The translations under genes were made by a program, and so were the position numbers. Shown here piece after piece: positions 47,601-59,528 of a DNA stretch of 64,000 bases. Location of the stretch: the NCBI GenBank assembly GCA_003254925.1, contig QANZ01054283.1, positions 34,580-98,579 on the forward strand, given 5' to 3'. The stretch comes from Chamaecrista fasciculata. Taxonomy: Eukaryota; Streptophyta; Magnoliopsida; Fabales; Fabaceae. The notes beneath the pieces are model-generated. The model was given only the letters and a program-made list of their open reading frames with translations. It ran no database searches and was not told the origin of the DNA. The stretch's first letter is position 1; the number at the start of each line of letters is the position of its first letter.

Positions 47601-50368
47601 TTTAATCAAACTAATAGAAATTACTTAACCAATCATTCTGAGGGATAGGGTTGCTCTAAATTTGCAATTCAAGCATGATTAATTGCCTGTTGAATCCAAT
47701 CTCTGGTGCCAGTGATTGAATCTCCTCCTTGTGTGTGTGCTTGTGTTATCTACTTTGCGAAATATTCCTGTCCTTGATAAATTTGAATACACTATACAGG
47801 CAAAACTGAACCTAATTCCTGCACTTTTCTGTATTTGGTTCTAGTGGATGGACAGTAACTCTAAAAATGCTATTGAAAAATCCTGCTAGATGTGTTGATC
47901 TACTAAGTGTTTTTTCATCACCATGCAGTTTCTCGTGTCATTTCATAGTTACTTTTTAAGCTAAATGCAGAAAATCCCTCTGAACTTTTGATTTTGTGCA
48001 AATAATCTCTTTTGTTAAGATTTTTATTCAAAAAAATCAAGTTTCTATGTAATTTTATGATTATTGTTGCATTTTATATTGATTCAAACTAAAAATTAAC
48101 TATTGATGTAACTAATAGTACAACAACAACAATGAAAGCCTTTTCTCACTGGGTGGGGTCGGCTATATGCATTTTAACCTAATTTTTATGCAATCATTGT
48201 ATAGCTATTCAATTATACTGTCACAAAACTTGCTGGAGAGGGAGAGGATTGCCACTTAAGCTTATAACTCCTCAAATCTGAACTTCAAATTCCCTTATCC
48301 TTTAAAGAGACTCAAATGCAAGTGGTGGTTAACATCCTAGCTATTTATTCAACAAAAGTTTGAGTTGCTGATCAGTTACTGATGGTCACAGCTGCCCACT
48401 GGCTGCATTTGAGAAAATAATCCCAAAATGTTGGCAAAGGTAGCCCCTTAATTGACATTTTGATTTTTTTAGGTATCTCGCTCAAGTTCTGTACCTCCTA
48501 ATACAAGAGATGCTTTATATCAAGGCCTTCCCCCTAGTATAAAATCAGCATTACGCTCAAGGTTACAGTCATTTCAGGTTAAAGAAGAGGTACATATCCC
48601 TTGTCTACAAATTATTCTACAAATGGGAAGTTAATTATGCATGCTTTGACTAAAATTAGAAAAATGAAATAATTTGATTATTTTATGCATATATAAAGAA
48701 AATATGTAGTATTTTGTTTTAAGTCAGTTAAAATTTTTGTGTTAGAGGAGTATCTCAAATTAACATGCTTTACATATATTATTTTTAATTCAATATATGA
48801 CAATTGAAAAGTTTTTAATTTGAATCATATTCCTTCTTTTAATGTTTTTATCGAACTTCGCTTCTTCCACAGCAATTTAAATGAGTTTGTACCTCCTAAT
48901 TCAAATGCCTGTGACTGTGAACATTGTCTTAGATATAATTTGAAATGAAGGAAACATTTTTGCAGCTTACAGTCCACCAAATCAAAGCTGAAATGGAGAG
49001 AACTTTGCAGTGGCTTGTCCCTATTGCTGCCAACACAACGAAGTAATTTGCTACCCCTTACACAGCAATTCTTTTATTTTCTAACCTAGCTGGCTAAATC
49101 ATTTGTCAGGTCCCTATAGGCTTAATTTTCAAATTAATTCCTGTTGCTGTTAAACTTTCATCATTTTGCTGCTAAATTTGCTGATATGGACGCAGCCTGC
49201 TGTGTGCCATGTTGTTACGTTAAATAAGCATGATTTCTTCTTAAAAGAGATAAAATTAGATATAAAATGAAATTAACCCATGTGTAGCAAATGATGTTTC
49301 CTATGTTATAACTTGGATTAGTTGGCTTGAATATATGTTTATATTCTAAATGTCTAAATGGCATATACTTGGCCTTGCTAGTAGGACTTAACAGCATGCT
49401 TGTGGAGATGCAATGTTAGGTACAATTTCATTTTAAGAATTATATATATGAATTGAACTATAGGGCTAACTTGAAAATGGTGTGAAACTATGAGAACTAA
49501 AAGAGTAATTTCATGTTTTAGTTCTATATATTTGTTAAATTCCCTCTGAACCATGGCCAAGAAAGAGTAGTGCACATTGCTTTGTTTGTGGACTACTTGA
49601 TATTAAACGGAATTTCGATATGAGTTGGACATATTGTCTTGACTTTTGTGTTATATTCCATTACCTAATTATCTTTCATTTTGGTTAACTCAGAGCTCAT
49701 CACGGCTTTGGATGGGTAGGAGAATGGGCAAATACAGGGTGAGGTTCCAATTTTAAATGTGTTTCCTACTTCATCCTCTTTATTCATGTATACTGATCAA
49801 ATTTGTACAGTTAGGCTCATGATTTACTTACATTTTCCAATCAATTTCACATAGGTCTGAGGTCAACCGGAAACCTGCAGGTGAGACGGACTTGTTAAGA
49901 ATCGAAACGCTACACCATGCCGATAAAGAGAAAACCGAAGCATATATACTTGAACTGGTGTTGTGGCTTCATCATCTAGTCAGCCAAGCAAGAATCAGTA
50001 ATGGAGGAATAAGGTCTCCTGTCAAATCCCCTATTCGTTCGCCTAACCAAAAGACGGTGCAATTATTTACTCAGAAGACCTGCTCTTCTCCCATGCTAAC
50101 CGTTGAAGATCAACAAATGCTTCGGGATGTCGGCAAGAGGAAGCTAACACCCGGAATCAGTAAGAGCCAGGAATTTGACACTGCCAAGACTAGGTTGAGT
50201 AAACACCACAGGCTGAGCAAGAGTAGTAGTCACTCCCCAATCAGTGAAAGTAAAGTTAATGTATTCTCCACAAGGAGGCCATCTTCTGTCCCTGTCATCG
50301 ACTTCGATATCGACCGAATTAAGGCCTTGGATGTTATCGATCGAGTGGACACCATCAGAAGTTCATGA
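41679..50368 (+). CDS. PSI1: PSK SIMULATOR family protein (DUF3475/DUF668)
   Basis: Twelve coding exons: 41679-42008, 43573-43898, 44038-44130, 44235-44325, 45571-45664, 46295-46392, 46680-46749, 47185-47288, 48473-48589, 48966-49042, 49694-49738, 49855-50368, all phase-compatible, giving 652 aa (Arabidopsis PSI1 is about 657). The start is fixed by [11 protein letters not shown], a likely N-myristoylation signal with Cys next to it, followed by a Ser-rich disordered region to about residue 110. DUF3475 spans about 159-215 ([20 protein letters not shown]). A middle part follows ([20 protein letters not shown]). DUF668 spans about 382-467 ([37 protein letters not shown]). The C-terminal tail is Ser- and Pro-rich and ends [19 protein letters not shown]. 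In Arabidopsis the PSI family consists of nuclear proteins needed for phytosulfokine-related and brassinosteroid-related growth. PSI1 is the best guess; PSI2/PSI3-type is not excluded. Introns carry a copia fragment and a SINE piece. Confidence 0.93.
43106..43249 (-). pseudogene. Ty1-copia reverse-transcriptase fragment in PSI intron 1
   Basis: The minus strand encodes [20 protein letters not shown] followed by [17 protein letters not shown]. This is the highly conserved block of plant copia reverse transcriptase (L-H-Q-L-D-V-K-N-A-F-L-N-G). The sequence diverges on both sides: the expected downstream P-P-G-F is replaced by DLPCFDNG and no catalytic YVDD is seen. It is an isolated fragment inside an intron, opposite in direction to the host gene. 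Confidence 0.85.
48118..48185 (-). mobile_element. Au-like SINE fragment in PSI intron 8
   Basis: ACAACAACAACAATGAAAGC followed by CTTTTCTCACTGGGTGGGGTCGGCTATATG is the familiar end of Au-type plant SINEs, whose 3' tail is TTG-rich on the opposite strand. Only this end is clear. A relative lies at 51000-51118. Confidence 0.6.
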
Positions 50369-50984
50369 TTCTATGGCATATGTTGATCAAATTGATCTGC
50401 TGCCTTGTTTAGTGCTCCTCTTAGTTTCTGAATGAGCTGTGAGAATGATTTTTGTTGAGTTCTTTAGCAGAGTGATGTGATGTAGGGAGTTTCTTTTCTT
50501 TCTCTTTTTGAAAGTTCAGAGATGATTATGGGGGAGAGGAAGGGAGCTTCATCTTTCATTAGTTGTATATGTACAGATTATATGATCATCGTATAATAAT
50601 TTTTCATCACCGTTTTCTCTTCTGTGTTCTGTTTCTATACTTGTAAAACAAGTCATAACAAAAATGAAATCATGAATTTTACCATTTCATTTGAACTTTT
50701 TATAGCACCACCCTTCTTTCTTATGCTTCACTGTTCTATACAAACAAAACTCAAATCTTACCAGAGATTAGTATGCAGATTAGGTACCAAATATTGATCT
50801 GAAGTTTTATGTCTAATGTGTATAAAAACAAGAGTAGCCAATATGCACTTTAGTCTCTAAAAGAATCCAACAATACACTCATGAAAATAACTAACAAGTA
50901 TATTGTTTAGATTTTTTAAAGACTAAACATTATATTTCAATCTTTCAGGGATTAAGTTGTCAACTCGGTAATCTTTCAAGAATT
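50369..50984. other. 3' UTR and flank of the PSI gene
   Basis: Probable 3' UTR to about 50660, with AATAAT near 50595, then AT-rich spacer. Nothing else recognised. Confidence 0.4.
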
Positions 50985-50999
50985 GACTTGTTAGTTTAC

Positions 51000-51118
51000 A
51001 ACAACCAAAGTCTTTTCTCACTAGGTAAGATCGGTTATATGGATCAACTGATGCTAACATGTTCTATCCTTACACGTTAATCGTTAGATTATTAATAGAT
51101 TAATCTTTCCGGATGATC
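51000..51118 (-). mobile_element. Au-like SINE, complete insertion with 15-bp duplication
   Basis: 119 bp flanked by a perfect 15-bp duplication GACTTGTTAGTTTAC (50985-50999 and 51119-51133). The left end AACAACCAAAGTC followed by TTTTCTCACTAGGTAAGATCGGTTATATGGATC is the Au-type end, with its TTG-rich tail on the minus strand. The pol III boxes are not clearly preserved. Target-primed retroposition is implied by the long duplication. Confidence 0.75.
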
Positions 51119-51133
51119 GACTTGTTAGTTTAC

Positions 51134-53428
51134 TCAAAAAAAAAAAGGAAAAAAGTTCATTTATTTCTAGTTTCCTAATATTTAACATTTAAAATTGACA
51201 TTGATCGATGTTGTGGAGAGTAAACTAGATATCTTAATTTCCTTGAATGTTTTAGAGATATTGCTTAACTTCCCTGGCATTTGTATATTGGAAAAAAAAA
51301 ACGCTCTCTTGCTACTTTAGATGAAACTAAATTTTTTTTAAAGAATATAAGATCATAAGTTCATTCTAAGAACCAAAAAAAACTAAATTGATGTTTAGGT
51401 ATAAAAAGAACTTATTAACATGACAAAATATCAGCAAGGGAAAGAAAATTAGAAGGAAATTAAAGCTTAGAGTTTTATATCAATTAATTGTTTTTGAAGC
51501 AAGAATGCCAAAACTAACATGAAATTAATGCAAATTATATTGTAATACACAACTCTGCCAGTAGTATATAGGATGAGCAACAAAACCTGAAATATCTTAT
51601 TAATCAGTGAAACTTTTGAATGGCATTTATTCTCCACAATCTGCTTATATTCCAATTATGTATTGTCTGTCCGAATCTGCTTAATTGATGGGGTTTGGAT
51701 AAGTTGATGTCACTTAAGGCATATCAGATCCTACAACAAGAGATGAAACAGGATATACCTATTTAGTTCATTTGTTTGATATTTTTACCTTACACTAATA
51801 TTCTTATCATTTTATCTTCAAATTAAATCTTACACATCAACACTAATGCATTGATGCCATCAAAACTTGGCTATTAAGTGTGTTTTTTTTATGGTAACAA
51901 AAAAAATTTAAATTGAGGTAAGCTATCTTATTAAGATTAGGAAATACCTCTCAACCTCTTTTAAAGATTTACGAAAAAAAATTATATATCACATATTAAA
52001 TAAGGTCTTTACATTGATCAAAGAATTCGAACTCTCATCTTTATGGGGTAGGCAATTAAGTGTGATTGAAAAAGAATAGTGGCTACTAAGACAGAACTCT
52101 TTGTGTTGCACTTCTTTTTTTTGCTTCATCACAAAAAAAAAATACCTCACATAAGATTTTGAAAATATATATATATATATATATATGTATTCAATTAATT
52201 ATTTTAAAAATTGAAAAATTGAAGTATTTTGAAACCATTTTTGGACCCTCTCTCTCTATTATATATTATAATAATTGATGAAGTGGAGTAATCCGATGCC
52301 TTCAAAAGATATTTTCTCAATCCCAATATTGATAAAATGTCACATACATAAGCATATTAAATAAATTAATATATCTAAAAAAATATCTAAGGTGTACTAT
52401 TTTAGATATCTCAATTCAATATATAAACAATTAATTCACGTAGCTGTTGGCATAAACTTTTTTTGGATTCTTTGAGCAATGAGTAACGAGCTTGAAGATA
52501 CCTCAAACATATATATGACTTACCTCTTAAGAAAGAAAATATATAGTAAATTATTGAAAAGTTGCATCCAATAAAATGGTGTGCCTATTGCTCAGAAGAA
52601 CCTGATACCAAAAGAAACAATAATAAACCAATATATATATAAATTATTTCAAGACTTATATATGGATATTGGATAATTTGGAGACCATAGATATTTATGT
52701 ATATATGGTTTACCTATGGACAACTTGTGGGCATCTACTAAACCAATTGACACATCTATGTGTGACAATTATTGGATTGATTGATGTATGCTTCTAATTT
52801 TAAGATTATTAAGCTAAAACAAAGCAATGATCCCCACAATAATGTCATATATTGATATAGACACACTTCTTTTTTAAATTCCTCAAGGTTCTTCATGAAT
52901 GTTTGAACACCAAACACTAAAGATGATTAAGGTGCATGTGTGTTCTCATACAGATTTTGGTGTACTTCAAATTTTATTTTTTCTTTTTAAAAAAAAACTC
53001 AAAATGAAAAAAGATAAGCATATATATATATATATCTTATATTATATGGCTCCACTCTTTTTTGGTCGTCCACATTTTAAAACTATAGTACAAAATTAAT
53101 AATAAGAGGAAAATTATTATTTGATCCCTTCTTTTTTACTGTGTTAACGATTTAGTCCCTCATTTATTTTATATACATATTTGCGTGCCCGTTAGAGCAC
53201 GCAAAGCCTCTAGTACTAAAATATGTGTCCTAGCAAAGATTTGAACTGTCTCTTCTATTTAGGTTAACTTGTAATTAATAATTTTCTTAATTGGATAAAA
53301 GAATGTTTGGTCTTTTGACATCGGTTAGTTCTTGAAAAATCCTTATATAGATAGATACATGTATATATGCATTGTCACATCCCAAAATCCCACCATTCCA
53401 TTTGCAAAACCCACAAACATTATTCTGA
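51134..53428. other. AT-rich intergenic DNA
   Basis: No gene or bounded element in about 2.3 kb. Contains AT microsatellites (about 52168-52186 and 53018-53034). A short phrase near 53110-53220 (TTTGATCCCTTCTTTTT, TTAGTCCCTCATTTA) resembles one end of a fold-back element. Confidence 0.45.
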
Positions 53429-53437
53429 TTTTAAATA

Positions 53438-53901
53438 GGCCAAAGTCTCAAATTGGTCCCTTATGTATAGGGTAGATTTCAAATTAGTACCTTATCTTTC
53501 ATTTGTTTCAAATTGGTCCCAAAAATACTTAATATGGTCATATCTCTCTTATTTCAAATTCAAATTCAACGAATTCAGAACTACGAGTTTCTTTTGGAAA
53601 ACACTTTTGGACTATCAATAAATGGGGTCAAATCGAGTCCCAAAAGTGGGTAACTCGATTCATTGTCAAACAAGTGAAATTGATCATATCTCTTTCGTTT
53701 GAAGTACAAATACGACGAGTTTGAAGCTATGTGCTAGCTAACTCTTGAAAAGTTCTTTCATTGCCTAGATAAGATCGCTAGAAAATGAAGTCAAATTACG
53801 TCTCTAATAAAGTATTTTTGGGACCAATTTGAAACATCATTATACATATAGGACCAATCTGAAACAAATGAAAAATAAGGGACCAATTTGAAACTTTGGC
53901 C
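53438..53901. mobile_element. Mutator-type fold-back MITE, 9-bp duplication
   Basis: 464 bp from GGCCAAAGTCTCAAATTGG to CCAATTTGAAACTTTGGCC, with a perfect 9-bp duplication TTTTAAATA (53429-53437, 53902-53910). The arms extend over nearly the full length, with mirrored GGTCATATCTCT and CTACGAGTTTCTTTTG-type text. Family shared with 39330, 55288 and 56871. No coding capacity; it would be mobilised by a MULE transposase elsewhere. Confidence 0.88.
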
Positions 53902-53910
53902 TTTTAAATA

Positions 53911-54583
53911 TATATGTTCCTTAATATGAAATCTTTCAAAAGAAAGGGAAATTTATTTAATTTTCTTAAAAGAAAAAAAAATGAAGCTTTATTCCTATGA
54001 GCTATTAACATGAACTTTAGCTACAACACCATACTCTCTTTATTACCTTTGCATCAATCATATCAGCTTATTTTGGCACCACTCTGTTTAAATGTTCATT
54101 TCTTTTTTTTTTTGGTAATCTTTTAAATGTTTATTTCATTTGTATATATTCTCTCAAGACACAAGTACGAAATATACATAACATAACATAAAGAATCTTG
54201 TTTCTAACTTTTTCCATACGAAGGAAGCAGTATTTAATTCTCCAGAAATTAGTGTTCTAAAAAGTAAAAACCAAATGACCACTTGAGTCATTGCATTAAT
54301 TAAAAGACAAACACGTACCATGAGTTAATAAAAATTGATTAAAATTGTGTTTTGAATTTTGTAATTTTTTTTCAAAAAAATTTATGTCTATATTAATCCT
54401 GTTCAACTTTTTCATCTTTAACTAATGATGTTAACATAAAGCTTTTGTTCTTTCGACTAATTAATTATTGTATCATAAGTTCATATAACTTCATAAAATT
54501 GGAATAGTTTGCATGGGATAGATCATGTAAGTGACTTTTGAAGAGAGCAATATACAAAATTATGTGGACTTTCTATATTTATG
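53911..54583. other. AT-rich spacer
   Basis: No gene or bounded repeat. Confidence 0.45.
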
Positions 54584-54588
54584 GTATC

Positions 54589-55264
54589 TGATATACACTC
54601 CTCGGATACACTCCTCGGAGAGCAGAGTCAATCACTCACCAGGAACCAGCATCAAGACGTAGATGCTACCCGGCGAGGAAGCAACCCAAGCAAGTTCACT
54701 CTCACTCGAGCATTTAATGCCAAGATATTAGCATTAAATGCAAAGATCCTTGAAATCACGTGACTAGACAATGCCACACCAGCTACTATGTACGGCAGGG
54801 TGAAGAAGCACACGCAAAAGGACTAAAACGCCCCTTGCGCGCAGAAGAAATGGTGAAAAGCACTCTTGGCTATCACTGACTCTCGAAAAGGAAGGTTGGA
54901 CATCCCAATACGGCCTAACAGTGATAGCTGTTACATCAGAACAGCAGAGTACATCGACTTTTTCCCTATACATCCCCGAAAATACCCCTAACATCCCTGG
55001 GAGACCTCGTACGAACATGGGACAAAAGGGAAGGAGGATAAATAGGAAAAAGAGAGCACATTCTCAGGTAACGACTCTCTTGCTACAAAACACTACTCTC
55101 CATTATTCTCTGATCCCTCTTCTAACTTAAGCATTGGAAGAGAATCGCAGGGAAGCCACTGTGCATTCTTACTTGCAGGATCCGACGACCTTCAACATCT
55201 GGAGACTGCCCCTAAACTGTGAACTCAAGGTTAGATTTACACTAATCCAGCTTTGTAGTTTTCA
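54589..55264 (+). mobile_element. Solo LTR, probably gypsy-like
   Basis: 676 bp from TGATATACACTCC to GTAGTTTTCA, with a perfect 5-bp duplication GTATC (54584-54588, 55265-55269). It is clearly more GC-rich than its surroundings. A TATA-like GGATAAATAGG (about 55034) is followed by CTCTCTTGCTAC and CTTAAGCATTGGAAG, a phrase typical of plant LTR R/U5 regions, so orientation is plus. Small frames on both strands inside it are incidental. No interior is present. Confidence 0.87.
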
Positions 55265-55287
55265 GTATCTATTATACATTTAAATAT

Positions 55288-55812
55288 GGCCAAAGTATCA
55301 AATTGGTTTTTTTATGTATGGGGTAGATTTTAAATTGGTCTCTTATTTTTTATTTGTTTCAGAGTAGTCCTATATATATGTTTCCATGATGTTTCAAATT
55401 GGTTCTAAAAATACTTTCGAGATACAATTTGACCTCATTTACTAGCAATTTTAACTGAACAGAGAAAGAACTCTTCTAGAGTTAGCACATAGCTTCAAAT
55501 TTGTCACATTTAAACTTAGAACAAGATAAATATGACCAATTTCACTTGTTTAACTTTGAAACGAGTTACCAACTTTTGTGACTCGATCTGACCCCGTTTG
55601 ATGATGGTCCGAAAGTACTCGTCAAAAGAAACTCGTAGCTTTGAATTCGTCGTATTTGAATTTGAAATAAGAGAGATATGACCACGTTAAGTATTTTTTA
55701 GACCAATTTGAAACATCATGGAAACATGTAGGACCAATCTGAAACAAATGAAAGATAAGGAACCAATTTGAAATCTATCCCATACATAAGGGACCAATTT
55801 GAAACTTTGGCC
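55288..55812. mobile_element. Mutator-type fold-back MITE, 9-bp duplication
   Basis: 525 bp from GGCCAAAGTATCAAATTGG to CCAATTTGAAACTTTGGCC, with a perfect duplication TTTAAATAT (55279-55287, 55813-55821). It starts only 23 bp after the solo LTR. Arms mirror over most of the length (CATGATGTTTCAAATTGGT against ACCAATTTGAAACATCATG). Confidence 0.88.
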
Positions 55813-55821
55813 TTTAAATAT

Positions 55822-56378
55822 AAATGATATGTCATGCTATCACATCAGAAGATCAAAATATATTTGAAACTAGCTAGCTAGTAATGCGTGTGTGTGTGTC
55901 TGTGTTTTCCACAAGGTTCATACAATTATAGGCTAGTAATGATGATAGTTGCACATTATTTGAAATGATCAGACAATTATTCACATTTAATTATCGATGT
56001 ATTATTGTAGATTTAATTTGTCTATACGTATATATATATATGTGTGTGTTGCTCAGCATGTGTATATGTTTGGTGTTAGTTGATTAACTACAAGAGCATA
56101 TATCTATCTGTCCCCCACTGCACAAATATAAATTGTGTGCAACTATATATTATCTTTTATTATATATACACACACATGGAGAAATTTATAAACTTTTTTG
56201 GATTAATTAAATCTCTTACATGTATAATTTTAATATCTTACTTCCTTAATTAGTCATTAATTTAAAATCCAACCTATAAAGTGTTTTCCAAATAAATGAA
56301 ACATAAATTGATGAAATAATATGTAACATGCATGTATCACACTAACTGAGCTAACTGGTGGTGGCTTAGAATTCAAGC

Positions 56379-56411
<33 letters not shown>

Positions 56412-56861
56412 CTCTTTGACATGCTTGAAATATTGAAAGAATTAAAAAAGACAAGCAAACTAAAAAATTCTTAATTTTTTTTCTAATACAAAATTAGAAA
56501 CTCCAAAGTACTTAAATTCTTCTTTATGTTTGCTCTAAAGTGAGCCTTACTTGTTTTAATTAACCTCACAGATATATATACTACCTAACTGGTACCTGTT
56601 ATGGTTCACTCTGATCTATTTCAGATTTAAGAATCATATTCTTCCTTATCTATTAATAATAACTATTCTTCCTCTTGAGATGCTTCATCTTATCTGCTCC
56701 ATTATTTCTTAGCAACATAAAGACATTAAACAATTAATTTATTAACTCTAGCCTTCAATTTCATAACACATATATATAGCCAAATTGATAATTATATTAT
56801 TATGTTTCTCTGATTCTTAGAAATTTATTACTATTGATATTTCTCTAACTTAATTATACAT
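55822..56861. other. AT-rich intergenic DNA
   Basis: No gene. Contains (GT)n at about 55890 and (AT)n at about 56382-56409. Confidence 0.45.
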
Positions 56862-56870
56862 TACATTAAA

Positions 56871-57406
56871 GACGACCAAAGTCTCAAATTGGTCCCTTAT
56901 GTATGGGGTAGATTTCAAATTGGTCTAATGGTCTCTTATATTTTATTTGTTTCAGATTGATCCTACATGTTTTCATGATGTTTCATGTTGGTCTTAAAAA
57001 TATTGAATGTGATCATATCTCTCTCATTTTAAGCTCAAATGTATCGAATTCAAAGCTATACAGGTTTATTTTTACGAGTATTTTGGGACTATCAACAAAC
57101 GAAGTGAAATCGAGTCTCAAAATTAAAGTAGGTAACTCATTTTACGGTCAAACACGTGAAATTGGTATCTCTCTTATTTCAAGTCCGAATCCGACGAGTT
57201 TGAAACTATGTGTTAACTCTTGAAAAGTTCTTTATCTTCTCAGTTAAGATCGCTAGCAAATGAAGTCGAATCGAGTCTCGAAAATAGGTTCAAGACCAAT
57301 TTGAAACATCATAGAAACATGTATGATCAATTTGAAACAAATCAAAGATAAGGGACCAATTTAAAATCTACTCTATATATAAAGGACCAATTTGAGACTT
57401 TAGCCA
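56871..57406. mobile_element. Mutator-type fold-back MITE, 9-bp duplication
   Basis: 536 bp bounded by GACGACCAAAGTCTCAAATTG and CAATTTGAGACTTTAGCCA, with a perfect 9-bp duplication TACATTAAA (56862-56870, 57407-57415). Terminal bases of the two arms have diverged. The internal text matches the 53438 and 55288 copies (AAGTTCTTTATCTTCTCAG, GATCGCTAGCAAATGAAGTC). Confidence 0.8.
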
Positions 57407-57415
57407 TACATTAAA

Positions 57416-59093
57416 TAATATATAAATAATCGAGACAATAAGCATCGATCAACTTGATCATCTTGATCATTATGATTTACAATAGAAAGCTAATTATTCT
57501 TTAATTAAACAAAAAAAGAAAGAACGAAAGAAAGAAAGAAAGAAAGAAAAGTTTCAGTTTCTTTTGTAATTCTTAGAATCTCCATCGCGTTATCTAACTC
57601 TTAAAATTGAAAAAGAAAATGGAATAAAGCTTGCTTGGAATGTACTTGAATTATTGTGATGTCAACTCCAATATATATTTATATATATATAAAGAAAAAT
57701 AATCAATAAATATAAGTTGGTTTTTGCTTGATGAAATTGGCTTGCTTCAAGTGATTTGATCTTGGTTAATTACAATTTCTTTTCAACTTTTTCCTTTTGT
57801 TGTTAAGAGATGACTCATATAGATCATTTGATAAAGAGAATATAATCTCATATTTTTAATTTGAATGTCAATGTTAAATCTATGGATTAACTAATAACTT
57901 ATCAATTTATTTGGAAGAAAGTACTATATACATACACACATCTTAAGAGCAAGATATATCCATAGGATCACATCTCAATGATCTTCGACACTTCAATTCT
58001 TGGTTCTAGAAGAATAATTTCCACTATATATATAGTCATCTTTAAAAATTATAAGAAATTCAAAATATATAAAAGTACTTTTCAAAAAAAAAAATATTCA
58101 CTTGATAGCATATATGAGAAAATTAAACTTACTATATACTCAGCTTAATTTTGATTCCAATTAATCGTAGTGCCCCTTCAATTGGAAAACAAATAAAAAT
58201 TAACCCTTGATGTAATTATTTATTCAATGTCACTTATTCTCTTTTTTTTTTAAAAAAATTAAGTTTATCCTTTTGATTTTAAATAAATTATTTTTTTTTG
58301 TAAGTTGAATACTTGAATTATTTAATTTGAATCGGTCATATAACTAGGTTTTTCCTTTTTTTTAAAAAAAAAAACTCATCTATATATCTATATTTATTTT
58401 TTTTCTTTTCAAACCTAAAAAACTAAGATCATATTTTTTTTTCTTTTTCGAAACTCATTATCCTGTATTTACAATGAACCATGATTTTTTTATATTTTTT
58501 GTTAATAATGAATTAGTAATTAGTTGTTCATATAATAATTAAATAATGAAAACATAATACTTAAACGTCTCATGATCAAGGCTTTGAGATAACTAAACAT
58601 ATCTGACAAGAATAACTTTAAATGACATTTATCTAGATAAGAAGATCGATATCAACATCAACATACTAAAAAAAGTTAGATAGCTAGTAAAATTAGTAGG
58701 CAGAAAAAGATAAAATTGATACATATCATCAAAAAAGTTATTTTACTGAATACTGATGGATGAGCTCTCTACATAATATGAAATAATATAGTTGTAATTT
58801 TTTTTTTTTTATCGTATCGCACTCTTCTAAAATATGATAATAAGATAACAAAATATTATTTAGATATGTCCCCATAAAAGTGTCAAATTTGAGCAAATTT
58901 TTAATTTAATATCGTAATTCGTATGCATGAAGGGACCTCTATGATAAAACTCTGAGGTTCAAATTAATGAGATATTCAGGTATGGAAATTAAACTTTATC
59001 TGAATGAAGAATATATATATAAGACTCTTGAAAAATATTAAGGTGATTTCTAAAGGGAAATTTGGGTCGATCTATGAGATACATCGGTCCATA
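57416..59093. other. AT-rich intergenic DNA
   Basis: No gene or bounded element in about 1.7 kb. A GAAA microsatellite lies at about 57518-57548. Confidence 0.45.
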
Positions 59094-59102
59094 TTTTTAT
59101 TT

Positions 59103-59519
59103 GATCAAAGTGTAAATTTGATCCTATATGTTTTTCTAAGTTTTCAATTTGGTCTTGTATATTTCTTTGTTGTACTTTTGGTCTCATATTTTTGCAAAAT
59201 GTCCCAATTCAGTCCCATATCATTTTTGGTCCCTTATCTTTTGGTTATGTTGAAGAATTGATCCCATATTCTTACAAAATGATCAATCGTTAATTGACCC
59301 TTTTGCGAAGATATGAGACCACTTCTGCACCTAACCCAAAGATATAGGACCAATTCTGCAATTGATTCAAAGATGTGAGACCAAATTTGCAACAAAAAAA
59401 GATATGAGACCAAATTAGAACCTGACATAAAGATATGAGACTTAAAATGCAACAAAAAAAGATATAGGACCAAATTAGGAACTGAACAAAAGATATAGGA
59501 CCAAATTTATACTTTGGCC
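59103..59519. mobile_element. Fold-back MITE with internal minisatellite, 9-bp duplication
   Basis: 417 bp from GATCAAAGTGTAAATTTGATC to GACCAAATTTATACTTTGGCC, with a perfect duplication TTTTTATTT (59094-59102, 59520-59528). The right half is a run of about seven diverged ~31-bp units (AGATATAGGACCAAATTxxxA + ACTGAACAAA and variants). The left half has matching inverted units (TTTGGTCTCATATTTTTGC). Related to 20371-20955. Confidence 0.85.
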
Positions 59520-59528
59520 TTTTTATTT

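Noticed and set aside
54581..55130. Small ORFs on both strands in the GC-richer block
   Set aside because: They lie inside the solo LTR (TG...CA, GTATC duplication) and have no recognisable domain.
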